DNA of 64,000 nt from Moraxella pluranimalium (GTDB lineage Bacteria; Pseudomonadota; Gammaproteobacteria; Pseudomonadales; Moraxellaceae): assembly GCF_002014825.1 (NCBI RefSeq), contig NZ_MUYU01000015.1, positions 151,177-215,176 of the forward strand. The letters are read 5' to 3'. The position numbers and the translations under genes are program-made. The notes beneath the pieces are model-generated. The model was not told the origin of the DNA. It did not search any database and saw only the letters and a list, made by a program, of their open reading frames with translations. Positions 1 through 6,651 of this stretch are shown here, in pieces; position 1 is the first letter of the stretch; each line of letters opens with the position of its first letter.

Positions 1-1726
1 GCGCAGTCTTAACTTTGGCATCATAAAATCCATAATCGCCGTGCAGTGATTTATCACTATCAAGGTTGGCATCAAAGTCGCTTAATTTTGACTTAGCAAC
101 GACAGCCATACGTGCCCATAGATAAGCCAGCGTCACATAGCCTGAGAAGTACAGATAGTCCACCGCCGCTGCACCGATGGCATCAGGGTTTTGCGTGCCT
201 TGTAGTCCGATGCGAGCGGTAATATCACCCCATTGTTTATTGAGCTTGGCAAGTGGGCGGATAAATTGACCAAGTTCGTCATTCTCTTCATGTTCTTTGC
301 AGAATTTATGGATAATCTTGGTAAAGTTGGCAAGCATACGCCCTTGTGAGCCCAGCACCTTACGGCCAAGCAAATCTAGCGATTGAATCTCTGTCGTGCC
401 TTCGTACAAGCAAGCAATGCGGGTATCACGGACATTTTGCTCCATGCCCCATTCGCTGATAAAGCCATGTCCGCCATAGACTTGTACGCCGTGATTGGCA
501 GACTCGTAGCCTGTTTCGGTCAAGAACGCCTTAGCAATCGGCGTCAATAGCGACAGCATATCATCGGCAAATTTGACATCCACACCATCAGCATCACCAC
601 CTTTGGCGACGATATCAGCATATTGCGATAGATAGTACACGAGCGCACGACCACCTTCGGCAAAGGCTTTGCTTGTCAGCACCATATTACGCACGGCAGG
701 ATGGTGGATAATGCGGTCAGCAGGCTTGCCTTTGTCCTTAACCCCTGAGATTGAACGCATGGCGGTGCGGTCTTTGGCATAAGCAAGCGAGCCTTGAAAT
801 GCAAACTCCGCAGCACTCAAGCCCTGAATTGCCGTGCCGATACGAGCGACATTCATAAAGGTGAACATACAGTTTAGGCCACGATTTTTTGGGCCAATCA
901 GATAACCCGTCGCCCCATCAAAGTTCATCACGCAAGTGGCGGATGCCTTGATACCCATCTTGTGCTCAATTGAGCCACACACCACGCCATTACGAGCGCC
1001 GATTGAGCCATCAGCATTCACCAAAAACTTCGGCACGATAAACAGCGAAATCCCCTTCGTCCCTGCAGGCGCATCAGGCAGGCGAGCTAGGACGATATGG
1101 ATGATGTTTTCGGTCAAATCATGCTCACCAGCTGAGATAAAGATTTTTTGCCCAGTAATAGCATAGCTACCATCATCATTAGGCACGGCACGGGTTTTGA
1201 TGATACCCAAATCCGAGCCTGCATGCGCTTCGGTCAAGCACATCGTACCCGACCAAATACCTGTGTTGAGCTTCTCAAGATAAGTGGCTTTTTGTTCATC
1301 CGTGCCATGATGCTCAATGGTGGCAATCGCCCCATGCGACAGACCTGGATACATGGCAAAAGACCAGTTTGCCGTACCCATCATTTCGCTCACCGCGCTT
1401 GATAATGATGTCGGCAAGCCCATACCGCCGTATTCAGGCTCGGCGGCAATCGCAGGAAATCCAAGCTCGCAATAAGTCTCATAAGCTTCTTTAAACCCTG
1501 ATGGCGTATAGACATTGCCATTATCAAAAGTACAGCCCTCGATGTCGCCTGTGCGATTAAGTGGTGCAATCACCGACTGCGCATAATCAGCCGCCGCTTC
1601 TAGATAGCTATTGACCGTATCCGCATCAAGCTCGGCATACGCAGGCAGGCGTGCATAATGTGCTTGGCTATCAAGTAGCTCATGCATGACAAATTTCATA
1701 TCACGAAGGGGTGCTGTGTATTGCAT
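1..1726 (-). CDS. Acyl-CoA dehydrogenase, C-terminal end outside the window
   Basis: Flavin-dependent acyl-CoA dehydrogenase, expected to catalyse the first step of fatty acid beta-oxidation. The minus-strand reading frame is open from an ATG at 1726 to the window edge, about 575 codons, so the stop codon lies outside. Visible family features include MCLTEAHAGSDLG (substrate/FAD loop), ITGQKIFISAGEHD, and near the end QVYGGHGFISEWGMEQ followed by RDTRIACLYEGTTEIQ, the flavin-binding and C-terminal signature of the family. The N-terminal MQYTAPLRDM and overall length suit the roughly 600-residue class with an extra C-terminal domain. Substrate chain length cannot be read from sequence. The gene diverges from the small gene at 1893. 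Confidence 0.9.
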   Translation of the reverse strand, partial: MQYTAPLRDMKFVMHELLDSQAHYARLPAYAELDADTVNSYLEAAADYAQSVIAPLNRTGDIEGCTFDNGNVYTPSGFKEAYETYCELGFPAIAAEPEYGGMGLPTSLSSAVSEMMGTANWSFAMYPGLSHGAIATIEHHGTDEQKATYLEKLNTGIWSGTMCLTEAHAGSDLGIIKTRAVPNDDGSYAITGQKIFISAGEHDLTENIIHIVLARLPDAPAGTKGISLFIVPKFLVNADGSIGARNGVVCGSIEHKMGIKASATCVMNFDGATGYLIGPKNRGLNCMFTFMNVARIGTAIQGLSAAEFAFQGSLAYAKDRTAMRSISGVKDKGKPADRIIHHPAVRNMVLTSKAFAEGGRALVYYLSQYADIVAKGGDADGVDVKFADDMLSLLTPIAKAFLTETGYESANHGVQVYGGHGFISEWGMEQNVRDTRIACLYEGTTEIQSLDLLGRKVLGSQGRMLANFTKIIHKFCKEHEENDELGQFIRPLAKLNKQWGDITARIGLQGTQNPDAIGAAAVDYLYFSGYVTLAYLWARMAVVAKSKLSDFDANLDSDKSLHGDYGFYDAKVKTA

Positions 1727-1892
1727 ATGTTATTCCTTTTTTGACAAATTAAGATGTCTATAAAATAAGCCAAAGGCAACAATCATGCAATATTTGGAAA
1801 GCGACTGACAAGTCATGATTTGGGTTTGATTTGTATTTATTTTAAGTATTTGATAAGATAAATCATGCAATATGCTGAATTTTGAGTGTTTT

Positions 1893-2339
1893 ATGAAAAC
1901 TTTATCCGACTACCTATTTCGTTTCACCAATTTGCGGCGCTCGACATCTAAGCTTGGTGTAGCACCCCATAAGCCAATTTTATTACTCGCTGTGATTGAT
2001 TTATTTGAAAAAGGATTAATCAGCAGTGCTTATATTGAGATTTCATCGGCACTTGAACACGCCTTTAGTTGGCAGTGGGATAATTATGTCAAAACAACGC
2101 ACCAAAAGCGGTTGGCAACACCTTTTTATCATCTGAGCAATGAAGGTTTTTGGACATTGGACACTCATCCAAATTTTGATGAAATAATGAAAGATAAATC
2201 CACCATTAATAGCCTAAATCAGCTCAAAACACTGGTTTATGGTGCTATTTTAGATGATGAATTAGCACAGTTATTATCAGATACTGACAGCCGTACTCGT
2301 CTAAAAGACTGTTTAATCCAAACCTATTTTACCGATTAA
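1893..2339 (+). CDS. Orphan PHKP-motif domain protein (N-terminal domain of HNH / phosphorothioate-type endonucleases)
   Basis: About 148 residues from the ATG at 1893; an in-frame ATG at 1872 would add seven residues, and neither has a strong ribosome site. The motif GVAPHKPILLLAVIDL (about residues 24-39) and the later PFYHLSNEGFWTL are hallmarks of the domain that precedes an HNH nuclease in many HNH and McrA-type (DNA sulfur-binding) restriction enzymes. That assignment rests on motif recognition. No HNH motif follows: the frame stops at 2339 and a terminator comes directly after. It may be a stand-alone DNA-binding protein or the remnant of a longer nuclease. Base composition looks more AT-rich than the flanking genes, which hints at acquisition. 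Function unknown. Confidence 0.7.
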   Translation: MKTLSDYLFRFTNLRRSTSKLGVAPHKPILLLAVIDLFEKGLISSAYIEISSALEHAFSWQWDNYVKTTHQKRLATPFYHLSNEGFWTLDTHPNFDEIMKDKSTINSLNQLKTLVYGAILDDELAQLLSDTDSRTRLKDCLIQTYFTD

Positions 2340-2346
2340 TCAACAA

Positions 2347-2373
2347 AAAAGACTGGAAAGCATCCAGTCTTTT
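2347..2373. terminator. Bidirectional terminator between the PHKP gene and purU
   Basis: A perfect 11-bp stem (2347-2357 with 2363-2373) around a 5-nt loop, with A-tract and T-tract arms, lies between two convergent genes. It should stop transcription from both sides. Confidence 0.85.
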
Positions 2374-2390
2374 GCCTAAAGCGGTTCGGC

Positions 2391-3266
2391 TTAATCAAAC
2401 ACCACCGTCTTAGCGCCATCGATGATGATACGGTCTTCAAGATGCCATTTGACCGCACGGGCAAGCACATCACGCTCGATATCACGCCCCAATTCTCGCA
2501 AATCGCTCACGCTAAAGCCATGACTGACCCGCTCCACGCCCTGCTCGATGATTGGGCCTTGATCAAGCTCGCTCGTCACATAATGCGCCGTTGCACCAAT
2601 CAGCTTTACGCCCTTGTCAAACGCCTGCTTATAAGGGTTCGCCCCAACAAACGCCGGCAAAAACGAATGATGGATATTGATAATACGCCCCTGCCACTGA
2701 TCGACAAATGACGGGCTCAAAATCTGCATATAGCGAGCGAGCACCAACAGATCATTATCTTTCATCACTTCATGAATCTGATCATACGCCGCTTGCTTAT
2801 TATCTTTATCCACAGGAATGTGCACAAACTCAATGCCAAACGACTCCACCGACGCACGCAAATCATCATGATTGGACACCACTTGGGTGATTTGGCAGGG
2901 TAATGCACCACGACTGTATCGCCATAGTAACTCAAGCAAGGCATGATCTTCTTTAGATACCAAAATGCCGACTTTTTTCAGATCTTTATTGCAATTTAGC
3001 TGCCAAGTCATGTGATATTTGGTGGCAACATTGGTAGCAAAGGTCTGCATCAAGGCATCTTTTTTGATAGCAAGTCCATCTAAATGAAACTCAACTCGCA
3101 TAAAATACTTACCGCCATAAGCTTCGGTGGTATGCTGGTCAAGCGAAATGATGTTCGCCCCTTGATGGTACAAAAATCCCGATACCGCCTGCACGATACC
3201 TGATTGGTCTTCACAAGTGACCAACAAGCGTGCTACTTCGCTTTCACAGCCTTCACAATTACTCAT
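2391..3266 (-). CDS. purU: Formyltetrahydrofolate deformylase
   Basis: Hydrolyses 10-formyltetrahydrofolate to formate and tetrahydrofolate, balancing one-carbon pools and supplying formate for purine synthesis. The 291 residues match the family. An N-terminal ACT domain (about residues 8-85, beginning LVTCEDQSGIVQAVSGFL) is followed by a formyltransferase domain related to PurN. The active-site segment IINIHHSFLPAF and the later DQGPIIEQ supply the conserved Asn, His and Asp. The start ATG at 3266 gives MSNCEGCESE, a cysteine-containing lead-in. It is followed by a shared terminator, and purH, purM and purN also lie in this window. Confidence 0.95.
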   Translation of the reverse strand: MSNCEGCESEVARLLVTCEDQSGIVQAVSGFLYHQGANIISLDQHTTEAYGGKYFMRVEFHLDGLAIKKDALMQTFATNVATKYHMTWQLNCNKDLKKVGILVSKEDHALLELLWRYSRGALPCQITQVVSNHDDLRASVESFGIEFVHIPVDKDNKQAAYDQIHEVMKDNDLLVLARYMQILSPSFVDQWQGRIINIHHSFLPAFVGANPYKQAFDKGVKLIGATAHYVTSELDQGPIIEQGVERVSHGFSVSDLRELGRDIERDVLARAVKWHLEDRIIIDGAKTVVFD

Positions 3267-3292
3267 AATCTTACTCTTAATATTTTAAAAAT

Positions 3293-3322
3293 AAAAGGAC
3301 ATCTGATAGCCAATGTCCTTTT
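3293..3322 (-). terminator. Terminator of the ABC transporter operon
   Basis: A 10-bp perfect stem (3293-3302 with 3313-3322) around a 10-nt loop. On the minus strand it is followed by a T-rich run, placing it about 30 nt past the stop codon of the ATPase gene. Confidence 0.8.
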
Positions 3323-3354
3323 CACAACTTTCCAAGATATGCTTATCGGGCAAA

Positions 3355-4149
3355 TCAGCCAAGAATCAGACTGTCGTCTTCGACTTTTTCGCCACGAGTT
3401 TTTTCAAACATATTCAACAAATCCTGCACCGTCATGCCACGACGCTCATCACCAGAAACATCAAGCACCACTTGGCCTTGATGTAGCATCACTGTGCGAG
3501 TGCCGTGTGTCAACGCTTGTTGCATCGAGTGCGTGACCATCATGGTGGTAAGCTTACCATCACCGACGATTTTATCCGTCAGCTCAAGCACAAAGGCAGC
3601 GGTCTTTGGGTCAAGAGCAGCGGTGTGCTCATCCAGTAGTAAAATCTTAGACGGTTGCAAGCTTGCCATCAGCAGGCTCACCGCTTGACGCTGACCACCT
3701 GAGAGCAGACCCATACGGTCGGTTAGACGATTTTCTAGACCGAGCTTTAGGATGGAGAGCTTTTCACGAAATAGCTCACGGTTTTTGGCATTGAGTGCGC
3801 CGCCTAGCCCACGACTACCACCACGCTTATACGCCAATGCCATATTCTCTTCGATGGTCAAAGCTTCACAAGTACCTGCCATCGGGTCTTGGAATACACG
3901 CGCGACTTGCTTGGCACGCTTATGCGTATCTTGGCGAGTGACATCTTGACCATTAATCAAAATCGAGCCACTATCGACACGCACCGCCCCACTGATGGCG
4001 TTCAAAAAAGTTGATTTGCCTGCGCCGTTTGTACCAATCACGGTGACAAACTCACCATCAGCAATCGATAGCGACAGCCCACGCAAGGCAGGATTTTCAA
4101 TCGGGGTGCCCGCATTAAATGTCAGGCGTAAATCAGTTGCTTGTAACAT
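3355..4149 (-). CDS. ABC transporter ATP-binding protein (TrpZ-type)
   Basis: Cytoplasmic ATPase subunit of a small-molecule importer. It has 264 residues. Walker A GTNGAGKST lies at residues 39-47, the signature LSGGQRQAV near 150, and Walker B ILLLDEHTAALDP near 172. The His in place of the usual Pro after DE is typical of the ATPases paired with PF04392 binding proteins, as I recall. It lies about 9 nt downstream of the permease gene, so the two are co-transcribed. The solute is not determined by the sequence; tryptophan (TrpXYZ) and other amino-acid-like ligands are known for this family. Confidence 0.9.
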   Translation of the reverse strand: MLQATDLRLTFNAGTPIENPALRGLSLSIADGEFVTVIGTNGAGKSTFLNAISGAVRVDSGSILINGQDVTRQDTHKRAKQVARVFQDPMAGTCEALTIEENMALAYKRGGSRGLGGALNAKNRELFREKLSILKLGLENRLTDRMGLLSGGQRQAVSLLMASLQPSKILLLDEHTAALDPKTAAFVLELTDKIVGDGKLTTMMVTHSMQQALTHGTRTVMLHQGQVVLDVSGDERRGMTVQDLLNMFEKTRGEKVEDDSLILG

Positions 4150-4158
4150 ATCTATCCC

Positions 4159-5052
4159 CTAGGCTTTTTTGGCAAGTAGCTTGGACTTGATTTTTGGTAG
4201 CATCAGTACAATCACCACCAGTAGCGATGTGACTAAGTTCAAATCTTGTGACTTAAAGCCAATACCACGCAGCAAATCGCTCGATAGTGCAATTTGAACA
4301 AACAAACGGTACAAAATCGCACCAATCACCACCGCCAAAGTCATCCAAAAAATCCGCTTGGCAGAAATAACCGCTTCACCGATAATCACCGCAGCCAAAC
4401 CAATGACAATCGTACCGATACCCATCGATACATCAGCAAAGCCTTGAGTCTGTACGAACAACGCACCCGATAGAGCAATCAAGCCATTCGAGATCGCCAT
4501 GCCTAGGATAATCACCCACGGCGTATTAATGCCCTGCGCTTGTGCCATGCGTAGGTTTGAGCCTGTGGCACGCATCGCAAGACCTGTCTCGGTACTAAAG
4601 AACCAATCCAAGGCAAGCTTGACCAGCACCACCACGCCTGCCACGACAGCAACACGCACCCAAAAGCCATTGCCGCCATCAATAAATGGCGTAAAGACAG
4701 TCGGTTGACCCAGTAGTGGCAAGTTTGGCGCATCCATGATGCGTAGGTTCACCGAGTACAAAGCTGTCATCATCAAGATACCTGCCAATAGGTGCAAAAT
4801 ACCCAATTTGACGTGCAGCCAAGCCGTCATCATCCCTGCCATCATCCCCGCCATCATGCCAAAAGCACACGCCAGCCACGGATTTAGACCTGCAACAATC
4901 GCCACGCCTGCCACTGCGCCACCCAAAGGAAAGCTACCATCAGCAGTCAAATCTGGAAAATCCAAAATACGAAACGAAATCAGCACACCCAGTGCCATCA
5001 GGGCATAAATCAGACCACTTTCTAGTGCTCCGAACAACGCAATCAAAGTCAT
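4159..5052 (-). CDS. ABC transporter permease (TrpY-type, BPD_transp_2 family)
   Basis: Integral membrane subunit of the importer, about 297 residues from the ATG at 5052; a TTG two codons upstream is possible. It has many hydrophobic segments and the branched-chain-amino-acid-type permease sequence FPDLTADGSFPLGGAVAG near the N-terminus. The central segment TGSNLRMAQAQGIN is the predicted ATPase-coupling region. The gene follows the binding-protein gene after a gap of about 187 nt with two hairpins and has its own extended -10 promoter, so it may be expressed at a different level from the binding protein. Confidence 0.9.
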   Translation of the reverse strand: MTLIALFGALESGLIYALMALGVLISFRILDFPDLTADGSFPLGGAVAGVAIVAGLNPWLACAFGMMAGMMAGMMTAWLHVKLGILHLLAGILMMTALYSVNLRIMDAPNLPLLGQPTVFTPFIDGGNGFWVRVAVVAGVVVLVKLALDWFFSTETGLAMRATGSNLRMAQAQGINTPWVIILGMAISNGLIALSGALFVQTQGFADVSMGIGTIVIGLAAVIIGEAVISAKRIFWMTLAVVIGAILYRLFVQIALSSDLLRGIGFKSQDLNLVTSLLVVIVLMLPKIKSKLLAKKA

Positions 5053-5086
5053 AGGCAATACTCGCCACTAAAAATACAAAACGCCT

Positions 5087-5095
5087 ATTATAACA
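5087..5095 (-). promoter_or_regulatory. Internal extended -10 promoter for permease-ATPase
   Basis: The minus strand reads TGTTATAAT, a perfect -10 hexamer with the TG extension, about 35 nt upstream of the permease ATG. The -35 region is poor. It lies downstream of the binding-protein hairpins. Confidence 0.55.
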
Positions 5096-5149
5096 AAATC
5101 CTTGTCATGATAGAAACAAAATTAATAAATCGTTATTAAAACGCAAAAC

Positions 5150-5177
5150 AACCCAAGTCAATCGTTGCACTTGGGTT
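5150..5177 (-). terminator. Hairpin after the binding-protein gene (terminator or attenuator)
   Basis: A 9-bp stem (5150-5158 with 5169-5177) followed on the minus strand by the T-rich stretch GTTTTGCGTTTT. It probably ends many transcripts that start at the binding-protein promoter. Confidence 0.6.
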
Positions 5178-5185
5178 TGAGCAAA

Positions 5186-5222
5186 TCGCCCAATTCATAT
5201 TCATATCATAGTCATTGGGCGA
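5186..5222 (-). promoter_or_regulatory. Second inverted repeat downstream of the binding-protein gene
   Basis: A perfect 9-bp inverted repeat (5186-5194 with 5214-5222) with a 19-nt loop, starting 17 nt after the stop codon. It has no T-tract. It is likely an mRNA 3'-end stabiliser working with the next hairpin. Confidence 0.45.
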
Positions 5223-5239
5223 TATAGTACAGCCGTAGA

Positions 5240-6241
5240 TTACTCAACCACTTTGGCAGCACGATCCAAGACAGCTTGTGGCAAGGTTACGCCTTGCTCT
5301 TCGGCGTGTTTTTTGCTGACATATAGGTCAAGATTTTGTGAAATATACACAGGGATGGCTTCTGGTTTTTCACCTTTTAGTACTTTGGCGATAATCTTAC
5401 CAGACTCTTTACCAAGGTCTGTGTAGTTCACACCAAGCGCTGCCACCGCACCACGCTTAACTGTACTGGTATCAGCTGAGATCAATGGAATTTTTGCCTC
5501 TTTAGCGACTTGGTACAGCGCTTCATACGCATTGATGACATTATTGTCTGTTGAGGTATAAATCACATCCACTTTACCCTCTAAAGCCTTTGCCGCTTGA
5601 GTAATATCGGTCGATTTTGGTGCGGACGATTCAATAACATTGATACCAAGCGGTGCCAGCTTTTCTTTTAGATTTTTTAGCACGACAGTTGAGTTCACTT
5701 CACCTGGGCTATAGACATAGCCGACATTTTTGACATTTGGAATCAGCTCACGAATCAGCTCAATCTGTGGCTCATACGGTAGCACATCTGATGCACCGGT
5801 GACATTGTTGCCTGATTTTTCTAGGCTAGCGACAAGCTTAGCTTCAACTGGGTCAGTCACCGCTGAGAAAATCACAGGAATCTCAGTGGTCGCTGCTGCC
5901 ACCGATTGCGCTGATGGTGTAGCGATGGCATAAATCGCATCCGGCTTATCCCCGGCAAATTGTTTAGCAATCTGACCTACAGTTGCCATGTTGCCTTGAG
6001 CTGATTGAAAAGTAACTTTTAGGTTCTCACCTTCTTTAAAGCCTTCGGCAGCCAGTTGTTCAATCGCACCGGTGCGAGCTGCATCCAGTGCAGGATGCTC
6101 TACATAAGCAGTGATTGCCAAAGTCTTAGTTTCGGTAGCAGGTGCAGCGGCGGCTGCATTATCAGCTGGCTTATCACCACCACAGGCGGTCAATGCTAAG
6201 GCGGTGATGCTTGCCCAAAGGGTAGTTTTTAAAAATTTCAT
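5240..6241 (-). CDS. ABC transporter substrate-binding lipoprotein (TrpX-type, PF04392)
   Basis: Lipid-anchored periplasmic ligand-binding protein of the importer, about 333 residues. The start at 6241 is preferred over an upstream in-frame codon because AAGGAG lies just ahead of it and because MKFLKTTLWASITALALTACGG then forms a type II signal peptide with lipobox LTAC. A low-complexity linker rich in Ala follows. The mature part contains two alpha/beta lobes with VIFSAVTDPVEAKLV and GVNYTDLGKESGKI, as in the PF04392 family. Ligand unknown. Confidence 0.9.
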   Translation of the reverse strand: MKFLKTTLWASITALALTACGGDKPADNAAAAAPATETKTLAITAYVEHPALDAARTGAIEQLAAEGFKEGENLKVTFQSAQGNMATVGQIAKQFAGDKPDAIYAIATPSAQSVAAATTEIPVIFSAVTDPVEAKLVASLEKSGNNVTGASDVLPYEPQIELIRELIPNVKNVGYVYSPGEVNSTVVLKNLKEKLAPLGINVIESSAPKSTDITQAAKALEGKVDVIYTSTDNNVINAYEALYQVAKEAKIPLISADTSTVKRGAVAALGVNYTDLGKESGKIIAKVLKGEKPEAIPVYISQNLDLYVSKKHAEEQGVTLPQAVLDRAAKVVE

Positions 6242-6303
6242 GGCGGACTCCTTGTCAAGGAAAATAAAATAAAAAGCTTTGGCAAAATTGCCATTTAACG
6301 CTG

Positions 6304-6332
6304 AGTTTAGCATACAGTTAATGGGTGAACAA
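6304..6332 (-). promoter_or_regulatory. Sigma-70 promoter of the binding-protein gene
   Basis: On the minus strand TTGTTC is followed after 17 nt by TAAACT, which also carries an upstream TG extension. It lies about 60 nt before the start codon. Confidence 0.55.
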
Positions 6333-6472
6333 GTGATTTTGTGTGAATTATTTCAAAATTGTGACGGTTTTGACCAATAATCTTGCCACTTGTGGTTGAA
6401 TGGGTGCTTTTGATGGTTATTCATTGGTTATTAGTAACAAAATCAGTGATGATAAATGATACATAAAACAAA

Positions 6473-6501
6473 AAAGACTCACAGTCAAACTGCAAGTCTT
6501 T
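6473..6501 (-). terminator. Terminator of the tRNA gene
   Basis: The minus strand shows AAAGACT and CAGT pairing with ACTG and AGTCTTT around a small loop, followed by a T-tract, about 20 nt past the tRNA 3' end. Confidence 0.75.
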
Positions 6502-6519
6502 GATGTTATTACATAAATT

Positions 6520-6596
6520 TGGTAGGCCCAGCAGGGCTCGAACCTGCGACCAAAGGATTATGAGTCCTCTGCTCTAACCGACTGAGCTATAGGCCC
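6520..6596 (-). tRNA. tRNA with CAU anticodon, probably tRNA-Ile2 (lysidine type)
   Basis: A 77-nt cloverleaf including an encoded CCA. It has the D-arm AGCTCAGTCGGTTAGAGC, anticodon CAT at 6560-6562 and T-arm GGTTCGAGCC. The acceptor stem has C4-G69 and C5-G68, the pairs known to mark tRNA-Ile2 for lysidine synthetase TilS, whereas elongator tRNA-Met usually has U4-A69 and A5-U68. That makes Ile2 more likely than Met. The first pair is G-U. Confidence 0.9.
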
Positions 6597-6651
6597 AAAT
6601 AAAGTATGCGACATTATACACAAAGCCAACCGCTTAGTAAAGCATCAACAA

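Noticed and set aside
936..1402. Open frames on the plus strand inside the acyl-CoA dehydrogenase gene
   Set aside because: They oppose a long frame with clear family motifs, have no ribosome sites and give no recognisable products.
6520..6596. Elongator tRNA-Met as the identity of the CAU tRNA
   Set aside because: C4-G69 and C5-G68 favour tRNA-Ile2; Met is not excluded, so the call is kept as probable.
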